DNA from: Gemmatimonadaceae bacterium
GTDB lineage: Bacteria > Gemmatimonadota > Gemmatimonadetes > Gemmatimonadales > Gemmatimonadaceae
Length of the DNA stretch: 64,000 bases
Reading direction: 5' to 3'
Assembly: GCA_037721215.1 (NCBI GenBank)
Contig: JBBJNV010000013.1
Coordinates: 1 to 64,000, forward strand
How positions within the stretch are numbered: the stretch's first letter is position 1; every line of letters starts with the position of its first letter. The notes beneath the pieces are model-generated. The model made no database searches. It was not told the DNA's origin and worked only from the letters and a program-made list of their open reading frames with translations. Made by a program: the position numbers and the translations under genes. This document shows positions 34,077 to 42,375 of the stretch, in pieces.

Positions 34077-34481
34077 ATGTCGAGCTATAATTTTGATGAA
34101 GAGGATGCGTACGTGGTAATTGAACGGCAGCAGCCTGGTATAGGGTCGTTCATGGCAGGCCTGGCGGTTGGTGCCGGCCTTGCGCTCCTCTTCGCGCCGC
34201 GCAGCGGGGAAGCCACACGTCGGGAACTTGAGCGCAGCGCGCGGAAGGTGGGCGATCAAGCCCAGAATCTCGTCTCGGACGTCAGCGGGACGGTGAATCA
34301 GACCATTCAGGACGCTAGGTATCGCGTTGAAAATCGAATTGGCGCTGCACGGGATGCTGTCGATCTCAAGCGACGCCAGGTCACCAACGCTGTGGACGCT
34401 GGACGTTTGGCGGCCCGCGAAGCGCGTGTCGAGCTCGAAGGGCGCATCGCCGAAACGAAGGCTGCGTATAAAGAGAGCTAG
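34077..34481 (+). CDS. YtxH-domain small membrane protein
   Basis: A 134-residue protein with one N-terminal membrane helix (SFMAGLAVGAGLALLFAPRSG), the hallmark of YtxH proteins, followed by a long charged amphipathic helix with late-embryogenesis-like repeats (QAQNLVSDVSGTVNQTIQ, AARDAVDLKRRQVTNAV). GGAGG lies about nine bases before the ATG. The YihY gene begins inside its stop codon (TAGTG). Stress or cell-envelope role is inferred from the family only. Confidence 0.85.
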   Translation: MSSYNFDEEDAYVVIERQQPGIGSFMAGLAVGAGLALLFAPRSGEATRRELERSARKVGDQAQNLVSDVSGTVNQTIQDARYRVENRIGAARDAVDLKRRQVTNAVDAGRLAAREARVELEGRIAETKAAYKES

Positions 34482-35389
34482 TGGCGAAACGGCCGCTCCA
34501 TATCAGGATCGGCTGGACGCTTCGGGACTACTCCAGGCGCGTCTGGGATAATGCCGGTGAGGACAATATTTTTTTTCTGGCGGGGGGAATAGCGTTCAAC
34601 CTTCTCCTCGCGGCCGTGCCGTTCTTCCTGCTGCTGGCCACCGGACTGGCATATATTCTCAATCACTCCGCCGATGTCACCTCCGGCGAGATCAATCAGA
34701 TTATCGACAGCTTCCTTCCCGAGCGTCCGGCAGGACAGGAATCGCCGATTGGGACGATCATGGTCGATATCGTCAATTCGAGGCAGGCGCTCGGCACTTA
34801 CGCCGTGCTGAGCTTCATATGGTTATCGACGCGGCTGTTCGGCTCGCTGCGCAGCGTGCTGGCGCAGATCTTCGACATCGACTCCGACCGTGGCATCATC
34901 GCTGGTAAAATTTTCGACGTCCAGATCACGATCGTCTCGACTCTGCTGCTGATTGCGTACACCGGACTCAGCGCATATCTGGCGCTCGCGACTTCGCAGG
35001 GGCTGCTGGTGCTCGGGGAGCTGGGATTGCGGAAGGACGTGATGGGTGCATTGGAATACAACATCGGTCAGATCGTTGCGTTCAGCTTCATCGCAATGAT
35101 GTTTTTCTCCCTGTACAAGTTTTTGCCGAACCGCCGCATCCGCTGGCAGACGGCGCTGATTGCCTCGCTGTTTACGAGTTTCCTGCTTGAAGTGGCGAAG
35201 AATGTGTTCGGCGCCTACGTTCGGTCGTTCAATCCGGGTTCCTTCTACAGCGGCACACTGGCGGCGCTGGTGATCGTCGTCGTGTGGGTTTACTACGTCG
35301 CCATACTTTTTATTCTCGGCGGCGAGGTCGCGCAAGTCTATGACCTGCGGCGAGTTAGAAAGCTTCAGCGTGAGGCGTTCGAGGATTGA
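34481..35389 (+). CDS. YihY/BrkB-family inner-membrane protein
   Basis: A 302-residue polytopic protein with about six membrane helices. Recognisable parts include DNIFFLAGGIAFNLLLAAVPFFLLLATGLAYI split across helices 1 and 2, YAVLSFIWLSTRLFGSLRS, YTGLSAYLALATSQG and the final SFNPGSFYSGTLAALVIVVVWVYYVAILFILG region. YihY/BrkB proteins were formerly called ribonuclease BN and are now of uncertain transport or envelope function. The GTG start overlaps the stop of the YtxH gene by one base, so translation is coupled. Confidence 0.92.
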   Translation: MAKRPLHIRIGWTLRDYSRRVWDNAGEDNIFFLAGGIAFNLLLAAVPFFLLLATGLAYILNHSADVTSGEINQIIDSFLPERPAGQESPIGTIMVDIVNSRQALGTYAVLSFIWLSTRLFGSLRSVLAQIFDIDSDRGIIAGKIFDVQITIVSTLLLIAYTGLSAYLALATSQGLLVLGELGLRKDVMGALEYNIGQIVAFSFIAMMFFSLYKFLPNRRIRWQTALIASLFTSFLLEVAKNVFGAYVRSFNPGSFYSGTLAALVIVVVWVYYVAILFILGGEVAQVYDLRRVRKLQREAFED

Positions 35390-35390
35390 G

Positions 35391-35419
35391 TTGTTTAGGC
35401 AAGGTTGTTGCGATATAAT
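35391..35419 (+). promoter_or_regulatory. Strong sigma-70-like promoter of the tiny lipoprotein gene
   Basis: -35 TTGTTT (35391-35396), exactly 17 bases of spacer, then a consensus -10 TATAAT (35414-35419). It begins two bases after the YihY stop. Transcription would start near 35426, about 44 bases ahead of the lipoprotein GTG, which is preceded by GGGGGAGG. Confidence 0.65.
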
Positions 35420-35469
35420 ACATAGCGCCGTAGAGAGCGGCGCGACTTACATTCTGGGGGAGGCGTCTC

Positions 35470-35700
35470 GTGCGCAAGCTATTTGCAGTGGCCGTTCTGG
35501 CCGTATCGATTACCGCGTGCAGCAAGACTGCGGACGGTGATCTTGAAGTAGAAAAGCCTGTGGTCGGGACAGTCACCGACACAATGAACATTCCGTCGGT
35601 CGAAGTCGGCACTGATACGACGAGAGTCGTGACACCCGATATCGACGTGAAGAAGGACACGACGATGATCAAGACACCCGACATCAAGGTGAAGCGCTAG
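35470..35700 (+). CDS. Tiny acidic/repetitive lipoprotein, 76 aa
   Basis: A 76-residue lipoprotein with signal MRKLFAVAVLAVSITAC (lipobox Cys 17). The mature part is 60 residues of alternating charge with near-repeats: VGTVTDTMNIPSVEVGTDTT, VVTPDIDVKKDTT and IKTPDIKVKR. GTG start preceded by GGGGGAGG. It has its own consensus promoter and a strong terminator, so it is a monocistronic and probably abundant transcript. No homologous family recognised; an outer-membrane-peptidoglycan spacer similar in size to Lpp is a guess. Confidence 0.7.
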   Translation: MRKLFAVAVLAVSITACSKTADGDLEVEKPVVGTVTDTMNIPSVEVGTDTTRVVTPDIDVKKDTTMIKTPDIKVKR

Positions 35701-35722
35701 TATACGGCGCTCATGGAAACAC

Positions 35723-35757
35723 GCCCGCTGCCGGAGAATCCCGGCAGCGGGCTTTTT
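35723..35757 (+). terminator. Strong intrinsic terminator
   Basis: A perfect 12-base-pair stem, GCCCGCTGCCGG (35723-35734) with CCGGCAGCGGGC (35741-35752), a six-base loop and a T-run (35753-35757). It ends the tiny lipoprotein transcript just before the SRP RNA promoter. Confidence 0.93.
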
Positions 35758-35762
35758 CATAT

Positions 35763-35791
35763 TTGCCCGCACTTCCAGGCGGTGCTTATAT
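35763..35791 (+). promoter_or_regulatory. Putative promoter of the SRP RNA gene
   Basis: -35 TTGCCC (35763-35768), 17-base spacer, -10 TTATAT (35786-35791). Transcription starting near 35798 would place +1 at the 5' strand of the RNA's closing stem, as expected for a stable RNA. Confidence 0.55.
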
Positions 35792-35797
35792 TTCCAG

Positions 35798-35897
35798 TGC
35801 CCCAGGTCCCGGAGGGCGAAAGCCCACTAACTCCGTCAGGACCCCGAAGGTAGCAGCGGCATGCGGTGTCTTCTGTTGCTCCGTCAGGCCTGGGGTA
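35798..35897 (+). ncRNA. ffs: Signal recognition particle RNA (4.5S, small bacterial type)
   Basis: About 100 bases that fold as one hairpin. The terminal stem pairs CCCCAGG (35800-35806) with CCTGGGG (35889-35895); inside it CGGAG (35810-35814) pairs with CTCCG (35879-35883). The universally conserved domain IV that binds Ffh is present as GTCAGGACC, CGAAGG and AGCAGC (35834-35857). It is followed by a T-rich stretch and then dnaX 13 bases later, a gene order known in other bacteria. Ends are estimated from the stem and the -10 element. Confidence 0.92.
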
Positions 35898-35910
35898 TTT
35901 TCCCTCCCTA

Positions 35911-37395
35911 ATGTCGCTCGCACTCGCCCGTAAATACCGACCTCGAAACTTCGCCGGCGTGGCCGTGCAGTCGCATGTGTCCAACACGCTCAAGGGTGCG
36001 ATTGCGCGCGGACGGGTGGCTCATGGCTACCTGCTCTGCGGGCCGAGAGGCGTGGGGAAGACAACGCTCGCCCGCGTGCTGGCGATGGCGCTCAACTGCG
36101 ACAACAAGCAGGCGGACGGGGAGCCATGCGGCGAATGTGTTTCCTGCAAACGCATCTGGAGCGGCAGTTCGAGCCTCGACGTAGTCGAGATCGATGCGGC
36201 ATCGAACCGCGGCGTCGACGACGCCCGTGACCTTCGCGAACGCGCGATGTACGCGCCATCCGGGGATGATCGGTACAAGGTCTACATCGTCGATGAAGCG
36301 CATATGCTCACTAGAGAAGCATGGAATGCGCTGCTCAAGATCCTGGAAGAACCGCCGTCGCGCGTGGTGTTCGTGTTTGCGACTACTGAACCCCAGAAAA
36401 TCGCGCAGTCGGCAGCGCCGGTATTGAGCCGGTTGCAGCGATTCGATCTGAAGCGGATCGGTGCAGCAGAAATCATCAAACGTCTCGAATCTATCCTCGC
36501 GGAAGAAAACATTCCGGCGGCTCCTGAGGCGCTGGCCATAATCGCCCGTGCAGCCGACGGCTCTATGAGAGATGCGTTGAGTCTCACGGACCAGGTGATA
36601 TCGATCGGCGATGGCGGAATGACAGCCGATCGCGTTCGCACTGCTCTCGGCCTTGTCCCTGAAGACGAATACCTGGCGGTTCTCGAGCTTGTTGCCGGCC
36701 GCCGGGCAGGCGACGTGTTCGGGGTTACGGGGCGACTTGCGAATTCGGGCGTCGATTTTGGTCTTTTCCTCTCCGGCCTTTCCGACATGCTCCGGGCTCA
36801 GCTGGCGGTAGTGCTGGAGGGATCGATAGAGGGGTTGAGCTCACGTGCCCGAGCAGCTCTCGAGATGCGCAAGTCCGACTTTTCCGCGGGCGATCTGTTG
36901 CGCATGTTGTCGATGCTGAACGGCATGGAAATCCAGTTTCGCCGGAGCTCGCAGCAGCAGCTTCTCGTCGAGATGCTTCTCGTGCGCTTTGCGCTGCTCG
37001 ATCGGTCAGTTTCTCTGGAGGAAGTGTTGAAGGGGCTGAGCGGGCCGACGCCACCGGCGTCGCCGGCAGCGCGGCCGGCGCGCCGTCGCGACAGTTCAGT
37101 CAGCAGTGAGCAGCCCCCTCCGCGACGCAGTGTACAGGAGTCTCCGACCGAGCTTACCTCAGCTTCGGGTATGCCGGCCGCGGATGGGTCCGCTTCGGAT
37201 ATGCCGAAGTCGACCACGCCCCCGTTCACACCGTCCGGCAACTGGAAGCATGGCTTCAACCAGACCGCAGGCGACGCTTCAACTCCGAGGCTCACCACGG
37301 AATCGGTGATCGCCGAGCGTCTGCAGTCATTGCGTGCACAGGATCCGGTGCTCGACGCCGCTGTCGATGCCCTCGACCTCGAATTGCTCGACTGA
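35911..37395 (+). CDS. dnaX: DNA polymerase III gamma/tau subunit
   Basis: Clamp-loader ATPase of the replicase, 494 residues. It starts MSLALARKYRPRNFAGV and has Walker A GPRGVGKT, a zinc module (CGECVSCKRI), ATPase motif VYIVDEAHMLT, sensor 1 FATTEP, and a domain III helix bundle. The C-terminal 110 residues are Pro/Ser-rich (PTPPASPAARPARR) and differ from the E. coli tau domain. ATG 35911 is chosen because the family N-terminus starts there; the longer in-frame form would overlap the SRP RNA. No A-rich frameshift signal of the E. coli type is visible. Confidence 0.96.
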   Translation: MSLALARKYRPRNFAGVAVQSHVSNTLKGAIARGRVAHGYLLCGPRGVGKTTLARVLAMALNCDNKQADGEPCGECVSCKRIWSGSSSLDVVEIDAASNRGVDDARDLRERAMYAPSGDDRYKVYIVDEAHMLTREAWNALLKILEEPPSRVVFVFATTEPQKIAQSAAPVLSRLQRFDLKRIGAAEIIKRLESILAEENIPAAPEALAIIARAADGSMRDALSLTDQVISIGDGGMTADRVRTALGLVPEDEYLAVLELVAGRRAGDVFGVTGRLANSGVDFGLFLSGLSDMLRAQLAVVLEGSIEGLSSRARAALEMRKSDFSAGDLLRMLSMLNGMEIQFRRSSQQQLLVEMLLVRFALLDRSVSLEEVLKGLSGPTPPASPAARPARRRDSSVSSEQPPPRRSVQESPTELTSASGMPAADGSASDMPKSTTPPFTPSGNWKHGFNQTAGDASTPRLTTESVIAERLQSLRAQDPVLDAAVDALDLELLD

Positions 37396-37421
37396 CAAGA
37401 ACCTACAACCGAAGAGAACAC

Positions 37422-37739
37422 ATGGCCGATTTCACCAAAATCCTGGAGCAGGCTCAGCAGATGCAGGGCCGACTCGAAAAGATCCAGGACGAGCTGCAGA
37501 ATATGTCGGTGTCCGGCAGCTCAGGGGGCGGTATGGTAAACGTCGAAGCCGACGGCAAGGGCCAGATTACGAAGGTGAGGGTTGATCCGTCTATTGTGAG
37601 CGCATCCGATGTCGAAATGCTCGAGGATCTGTTGTTGGTGGCCTTGAGGGATGCACAGCAGAAATCGGCGGACCTTGCAAAGCAGGAGATGTCCAAGCTC
37701 ACCGGTGGCATGGCGTTGCCGTTCAAACTGCCGTTCTGA
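37422..37739 (+). CDS. ebfC: YbaB/EbfC nucleoid-associated protein
   Basis: A 105-residue dimeric DNA-binding protein of the YbaB family, commonly between dnaX and recR. It opens MADFTKILEQAQQMQGRLEK, has the glycine-serine turn SGSSGGGMVNVEADGKGQI, KVRVDPSIVSASDVEMLEDL and the C-terminal LTGGMALPFKL. The start is preceded by an AAGAG-type site. recR starts directly after its stop. Confidence 0.95.
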   Translation: MADFTKILEQAQQMQGRLEKIQDELQNMSVSGSSGGGMVNVEADGKGQITKVRVDPSIVSASDVEMLEDLLLVALRDAQQKSADLAKQEMSKLTGGMALPFKLPF

Positions 37740-38324
37740 GTGTCGGCAATCGAGACGCTTACGACCGAGCTGGCCCGACTGCCGGGCATAGGTCGAAAGA
37801 CGGCGTTGCGTCTTACATACCATCTTCTCAAGCAGCCGACGGAGCATGTCAGCCGGCTGGCGGCGGCGCTGGCTACGCTGGAGCGGGTGCGTGCATGCAC
37901 CCGCTGTTTCAATCTTACCGAGGAGGATGTCTGCTCGATCTGCAGCGATGTACGGCGGGACAATGCGACGATCTGTACTGTGGAAGATGCGGCGGACATC
38001 GGTGCGATCGAGCGGGCCGGCGAATTTCGCGGGGTTTATCACGTTCTGGGTGGACGCCTGTCGCCGCTCGATGGGATCGGGCCCGACGACCTCACGATTC
38101 CGCAGCTGGAGCAGCGTGTTTCGGGAGGCCTGGTGCGTGAAGTGATTCTCGCGACAAACCCAAGCATTGAGGGCGAGGCCACGGCATTGTACGTTCAGCG
38201 CAAGTTATCCCCGTTCCATCTCGTGGTTACGCGCATAGCGCGCGGGCTCCCGGTAGGTGGAGATCTCGAATACGCTGACGGAGTGACGATTGCACAAGCA
38301 CTGTCCGCACGGCGGGCGATGTGA
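37740..38324 (+). CDS. recR: Recombination mediator RecR
   Basis: RecR works with RecF/RecO to load RecA at single-strand gaps. The 194-residue product has the helix-hairpin-helix LARLPGIGRKTALRLTYHLL, a zinc finger (CTRCFNLTEEDVCSICSD) and a Toprim domain with VEDAADIGAIERAGEFRGVY, HVLGGRLSPLDGIGP and LATNPSIEGEATALY. The GTG start sits immediately after the ebfC stop, so the genes are co-translated; the next gene begins in its stop (GTGA). Confidence 0.97.
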   Translation: MSAIETLTTELARLPGIGRKTALRLTYHLLKQPTEHVSRLAAALATLERVRACTRCFNLTEEDVCSICSDVRRDNATICTVEDAADIGAIERAGEFRGVYHVLGGRLSPLDGIGPDDLTIPQLEQRVSGGLVREVILATNPSIEGEATALYVQRKLSPFHLVVTRIARGLPVGGDLEYADGVTIAQALSARRAM

Positions 38325-38596
38325 TTGATCGCCGTAATGGCTCGTTTGCCGCGCTGGGGTTTTTTGGAGGCCTGACGCTTGGTGCGCTCGTGTGGAGCCG
38401 CATTCAGCGGGAGTTTCAGCACGATCTGTTCAGCCGTCATCCCCTGCGACGACTCGGCGCGCTCAGCTTTCTGCGCACTCGCCCGTCAGTTGGCACAGCG
38501 CGTTTGCTTCGCGAGTATATCGCGTGGGAACGAAGCCCTGCGCTCCGGCAGCGTGGCGTCGCGCTGATGCGGCGCGTCGAAGCATCGTTACCCTAG
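38321..38596 (+). CDS. Small membrane-associated hypothetical protein, 91 aa
   Basis: A 91-residue protein with an N-terminal glycine-rich hydrophobic segment (FAALGFFGGLTLGALVW) and an arginine-rich remainder (RPSVGTARLLREYIAWERSP). The GTG start overlaps the recR stop, and the roadblock gene begins five bases after its stop, so it lies within one operon. No known domain. It may anchor or modulate the adjacent MglA/roadblock pair, but that is only neighbourhood inference. Confidence 0.65.
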   Translation: MIDRRNGSFAALGFFGGLTLGALVWSRIQREFQHDLFSRHPLRRLGALSFLRTRPSVGTARLLREYIAWERSPALRQRGVALMRRVEASLP

Positions 38597-38601
38597 ACGC
38601 G

Positions 38602-39092
38602 ATGCAACCTGGCTCAGCGAGCTGGTCATTCGACGAAGAAGACCTTGGCGGCATACAGCCACCGTGCTGCGGTGCCTGGCCGAAACCGGCGCGCACTCTG
38701 CGCTTATCGTGGACCGGTCGGGACAGTTGATCACGACGGTCGGCCAGGCCCTGACATTCGATCCCACGGTTTTCGCTACGCTGACAGCCGCCGATTTCAG
38801 CGCGAACGACCAGCTGGCTCGTCTCATTGGCGAAACGGACTTCACGACGCTTTTTCATCAGGGAGAAAAGGAGTCGATGTCTGTGGCCGACGTAGCCCGG
38901 CGGCTGATTCTCGTTGTCCTCTTCGATACCCGCACTCCGATCGGACTGGTCCGGCTCAAAATGAAACCGGTCGTTGAAGAGCTGACCGCGCATCTGGATC
39001 GAGCCTTCACGCGCGCCCGCGAAAGCGGCAACACGCAGCCGAACATCCTCGCCGGCGCCCGCGATGAGACCGACGAGCTGTTCAACTGGTAA
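38602..39092 (+). CDS. Roadblock/LC7 (MglB-like) GTPase-activating partner of MglA, with apparent frameshift
   Basis: The C-terminal 142 codons (frame of 38664) encode a roadblock domain: [40 protein letters not shown] and [17 protein letters not shown]. The frame of ATG 38602 encodes [19 protein letters not shown], a plausible N-terminus of the same protein, but the two frames differ by one base between about 38650 and 38664. One missing base there (sequence error or real mutation) would give a normal protein of about 163 residues. Alternatively the true start is GTG 38664 and the N-terminal helix is lost. It precedes mglA by 13 bases; roadblock proteins act as MglA GTPase-activating partners. 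Confidence 0.65.
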
Positions 39093-39105
39093 GGAGAGAA
39101 CGGCC

Positions 39106-39783
39106 ATGTCGATGATCAACTACGCGGCGCGAGAGATCAATTGCAAGATCGTCTACTACGGCCCGGGCCTTGGTGGCAAGACGACGAATCTCGAGCATAT
39201 ATACGGCAAGGTAAAGCCGGATACGCGGGGAAAGCTGATCTCGCTCGCTACCGAGACAGAACGCACGCTGTTCTTCGATTTTCTCCCCGTCGACCTCGGG
39301 ACAATCCGCGGCTTCAACACGCGATTCCATCTCCACACAGTGCCCGGTCAGGTCTACTACAACGCCAGCCGCAAGCTGATTCTGAAGAACGTCGATGGAA
39401 TTGTCTTTGTCGCCGATTCGCAGGTCGAGCGGATGGAGGCCAATCTCGAGTCGATGCAGAATCTTTATGACAACGTGGCAGAATACGGATACGACCTCAC
39501 CCGAATGCCATTCGTCATTCAATACAACAAGCGTGACCTGCCGAATGCGGCGCCGGTCGGCGAGCTCCAGTCGGCACTGAATCCGGGGTGGGAACCGGCG
39601 GAACCGGCAAAGGCGAGGATCATTCCCGATCCCTACCATTCGGAGGAAAACCTCGTCGATCAGCTGCCGGGGGGCGACTGGGTCGAGCGTGTCTCCTATT
39701 TTGAGGGCATCGCGATCGAGGGAGATGGAGTATTCGACACGCTCAAGGCCGTCAGCAAGCTGGTGCTAAAGGAGCTCGCCTGA
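39106..39783 (+). CDS. mglA: MglA-family Ras-like GTPase
   Basis: A 225-residue small GTPase of the bacterial MglA family, which sets cell polarity and, in myxobacteria, directs gliding and type IV pili. It starts [19 protein letters not shown] and has the P-loop [10 protein letters not shown], switch region [21 protein letters not shown]3 TVPGQ (with Gln, not Asp), and NKRD for guanine specificity. AAGGAG lies about nine bases before the ATG. It is adjacent to its roadblock partner; its last base pairs overlap the CTG start of pgsA. Confidence 0.95.
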   Translation: MSMINYAAREINCKIVYYGPGLGGKTTNLEHIYGKVKPDTRGKLISLATETERTLFFDFLPVDLGTIRGFNTRFHLHTVPGQVYYNASRKLILKNVDGIVFVADSQVERMEANLESMQNLYDNVAEYGYDLTRMPFVIQYNKRDLPNAAPVGELQSALNPGWEPAEPAKARIIPDPYHSEENLVDQLPGGDWVERVSYFEGIAIEGDGVFDTLKAVSKLVLKELA

Positions 39784-40469
39784 GCCGACCGAGCCAGCTG
39801 AACCTTCCGAACGCGCTCACGGTCGGCAGGATTCTCGTAGCGCCGCTGATTGCGGTTTTGCCGTTCATTACATCGCCAGCGGTCAGACTCGCGGCATTCG
39901 TGATCTACATCGTTGCTGCCGTATCCGACTATTACGATGGCAAGCTCGCGCGCACACGGAATCTCGTAACGGACCTCGGCAGCCTCCTCGATCCGCTCGC
40001 CGACAAACTGCTGCTGTTCGCAACACTGATTCCAATGTTCATCCTGATGTCGCCTGCCGGCGACCCACTGGCACCCACGCAGGAAGCACTTCGCTCAGCG
40101 CATGGCTTTCCCTTTCTTACGCCGGTTGGCATCGTTGGTCTTCCCTGGTGGATCGTCGCGATCGTAGTGGGAAGAGAACTGTTCATGACTGCTTTCCGTC
40201 ACCTTGCCGCCCGGCGCGGAGTCGTGATCTCGGCGATCGGGCCAGCCAAATGGAAAACAGGATTTCAGTCGGTGTGGGTGGGAGCGGCGTATTTCTGGTT
40301 TTTCGCGGCAAGCCTTGCCGCGGCCAGGGGCTGGGATGGCGATCAATGGCGGGCATTCGCTTATTTCAACGGGTCTGTCGGCACGGTGACAATGATCGCG
40401 GCCCTGATTCTCACGCTGTACTCGCTGTTCCTGTACATGAAGCGGTACCACCACGTACTCGCCGTCTGA
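39780..40469 (+). CDS. pgsA: CDP-alcohol phosphatidyltransferase (phosphatidylglycerophosphate synthase-like), CTG start
   Basis: Makes phosphatidylglycerophosphate from CDP-diacylglycerol and glycerol-3-phosphate. The 229-residue membrane protein has the family signature [13 protein letters not shown] with [10 protein letters not shown] (DG-AR-G-D-D metal and substrate site) and about five further helices. The homologous N-terminus ([18 protein letters not shown]) lies upstream of any ATG/GTG/TTG: the only fitting start is CTG 39780, which overlaps the mglA stop (CTGA) and has AAAGGAG five bases upstream. CTG 39798 is an alternative with no ribosome site. Confidence 0.88.
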   Translation: MSRPSQLNLPNALTVGRILVAPLIAVLPFITSPAVRLAAFVIYIVAAVSDYYDGKLARTRNLVTDLGSLLDPLADKLLLFATLIPMFILMSPAGDPLAPTQEALRSAHGFPFLTPVGIVGLPWWIVAIVVGRELFMTAFRHLAARRGVVISAIGPAKWKTGFQSVWVGAAYFWFFAASLAAARGWDGDQWRAFAYFNGSVGTVTMIAALILTLYSLFLYMKRYHHVLAV

Positions 40470-40471
40470 AC

Positions 40472-41734
40472 GTGCGGATAGAAATCGTCACGATTGGCGA
40501 CGAGCTGCTTCTCGGCTTCACGATCGACACCAACGCGGCGCACGTCGCGCGCGAGCTGGCGGCTGTCGGCGTTGAAATCGTCCGCCGTACGACGGTGGGT
40601 GACACCGCCGATATGATTGTTTCTGCGGTTAGCGATGCCCTCGGGCGGACGGGGGCCGTCGTAACCACCGGCGGACTTGGCCCGACCAGTGACGACTTGA
40701 CGAAGGCTTCGATTGCTGCGCTCTTCGGACGGAGGCTGACGCTCAACGACGGGCTGGTGCGGCGGCTGAGGGAGCGGTGGGCGCTGTTGAGAAGAGACGG
40801 CGACATGCCAGAGTCGAATCTTGTTCAGGCAATGGTTCCCGAGGGGGCCGCCATCCTTACCAACCATCATGGCACGGCGCCGGGCATCTGGCTCGAGGAT
40901 GATCGCGGGTTGTGGACGGCGATGTTGCCTGGTGTTCCGCGGGAGATGCGGGAGATGCTGCGCACCGAGTTGTTGCCACGAGTGCGCGAACGCGCTGCGG
41001 CGCTCGAAGGGCGCACGCCGTCGGTGATTCAATCGCGTACACTTCGAACGACCGGTGTCGCCGAATCGACACTTGCCGATAAGCTTGGCGCGCTGGGGAG
41101 GGGCGTGGATGGACTCGCGCTGGCTTTTCTCCCGGGCGTCGAAGGCGTCGATCTGCGGCTGACGAGTCGCGACCTCGACGCAGATGCGGCAGAGAGTGCG
41201 CTGAGTGCCGGAGCATTGAAACTTCGCGCGGCAGTCGGACAGTACGTGTATGGAGTTGATGACACAGACCTGGCGGCGGTCGTTCTCGATCTCTGTCGCG
41301 AGAAAGGACTGCGAATCGCTGTCGCCGAGAGTTGCACGGGCGGCATGCTTGGTGCGCGGATTACGTCGATACCCGGGTCCAGTGACGTCTTCGTTGGCGG
41401 CGTGATCGCGTACGATAACTCGGTGAAAACTGAGCTGCTGGGCGTACGCGATGAGGATCTCGCCAGGCATGGTGCGGTGAGTGAGGCAGTGGCCAGGACG
41501 ATGGCCAGAGAAGTCCGGTTGCGATTCGCGGCCGAAATCGGGATTGCCATAACCGGGGTAGCAGGACCCGGCGGGGGGTCTCCGGAAAAGCCGGTCGGAA
41601 CCATCTGGATTGCTGTCGACGGGCCGACAGTGCAGTCGTACTGCAGGCAATCGTTCGGAAGCCGCGAGGAAATTCGCCAGCGTGCGGCGCAGGCCGCGCT
41701 GGAAACGGTTCGGCATGCACTGAAAACAGGTTAA
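40472..41734 (+). CDS. cinA: CinA-family nicotinamide-nucleotide amidase
   Basis: A two-domain protein of 420 residues. The N-terminal MoaB-like domain (IVTIGDELLLGFTIDTNAAH, TTGGLGPTSDDLTK, LPGVPREMREML) and the C-terminal amidase domain (VAESCTGGMLGARITSIPGSS, GVIAYDNSVKTELLGV, GVAGPGGGSPEKPVGTIW) are both complete. CinA deamidates nicotinamide mononucleotide in NAD recycling and in some bacteria is damage- or competence-induced. The GTG start lies two bases after the pgsA stop; the longer frame upstream is a pgsA shadow. Confidence 0.95.
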   Translation: MRIEIVTIGDELLLGFTIDTNAAHVARELAAVGVEIVRRTTVGDTADMIVSAVSDALGRTGAVVTTGGLGPTSDDLTKASIAALFGRRLTLNDGLVRRLRERWALLRRDGDMPESNLVQAMVPEGAAILTNHHGTAPGIWLEDDRGLWTAMLPGVPREMREMLRTELLPRVRERAAALEGRTPSVIQSRTLRTTGVAESTLADKLGALGRGVDGLALAFLPGVEGVDLRLTSRDLDADAAESALSAGALKLRAAVGQYVYGVDDTDLAAVVLDLCREKGLRIAVAESCTGGMLGARITSIPGSSDVFVGGVIAYDNSVKTELLGVRDEDLARHGAVSEAVARTMAREVRLRFAAEIGIAITGVAGPGGGSPEKPVGTIWIAVDGPTVQSYCRQSFGSREEIRQRAAQAALETVRHALKTG

Positions 41735-41742
41735 ATTGAGAA

Positions 41743-42360
41743 ATGGCCAGGAACAGACGCGACATGAGAGACGGACGAGCTGAGGACAGTGACACCGACG
41801 CGCTGACCGACACGTTCGCCGACGGTGAAGTTCTGCTTGGCGAAGAAGTCATGCAGGGCGTCGGTGAAGCTGTGGCAACTGACGATGCGGGCGATGATCT
41901 CCTGTCGCAGCTTCAGCGCGATCTGACGCTCGAGCGAGACAAGAACCTGAGACTTGTCGCCGAGTTCGACAATTTCCGCAAGCGGATGATGAAGGGCATG
42001 ATCGAATCCGAGGCAAGAGGGCAGGCGGATCTCGTCAAGACAATTCTCGATCCCCTCGACGACATCGCCCGTTTCGCGCACGTCGATCCAGTCACCACCG
42101 ATGCCGCGATGTTGGTCGAAGGGGTTGAAATGGTTGAGAAAAAGCTCGCCAAGTCACTTCGGAGTGCTGGGCTCGACACGGTCAATCCCGTTGGCGAGCT
42201 ATTCGACCCGGCCATGCACGAGGCCGTCAGCACCGACCCCGCAGCCACTGACGCCGAAGACGGCACTGTTTCGCGGGTTTTCCAGGTTGGGTACACTTTC
42301 AAGGGACAGCTCCTTCGCCCCGCGCGCGTAGTGGTCAGGCAGCACAGCGGCCTGAGCTGA
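41743..42360 (+). CDS. grpE: Nucleotide exchange factor GrpE
   Basis: GrpE releases ADP from DnaK. The 205-residue protein has an acidic disordered N-terminus, the long coiled-coil LQRDLTLERDKNLRLVAEFDNFRKRM and the beta-wing domain ending VGYTFKGQLLRPARVVV. The FDPAMHEAVS motif is the family signature (usually NPxxHEA). It lies eight bases after cinA and 15 before dnaJ; no dnaK is present, and no HrcA/CIRCE site is seen in the short gap. Confidence 0.93.
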   Translation: MARNRRDMRDGRAEDSDTDALTDTFADGEVLLGEEVMQGVGEAVATDDAGDDLLSQLQRDLTLERDKNLRLVAEFDNFRKRMMKGMIESEARGQADLVKTILDPLDDIARFAHVDPVTTDAAMLVEGVEMVEKKLAKSLRSAGLDTVNPVGELFDPAMHEAVSTDPAATDAEDGTVSRVFQVGYTFKGQLLRPARVVVRQHSGLS

Positions 42361-42375
42361 AGAGCCAGTCGTTTC

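Noticed and set aside
35911-37395. Programmed frameshift in dnaX
   Set aside because: No A-rich slippery heptamer or adjacent hairpin typical of E. coli dnaX was found.
40361-41716. 451-residue minus-strand frame opposite cinA
   Set aside because: Shadow of cinA with His/Arg/Pro-rich composition and no recognisable domain.
41735-41742. CIRCE or heat-shock promoter before grpE
   Set aside because: The gap from cinA is only eight bases and no TTAGCACTC-type repeat is present.
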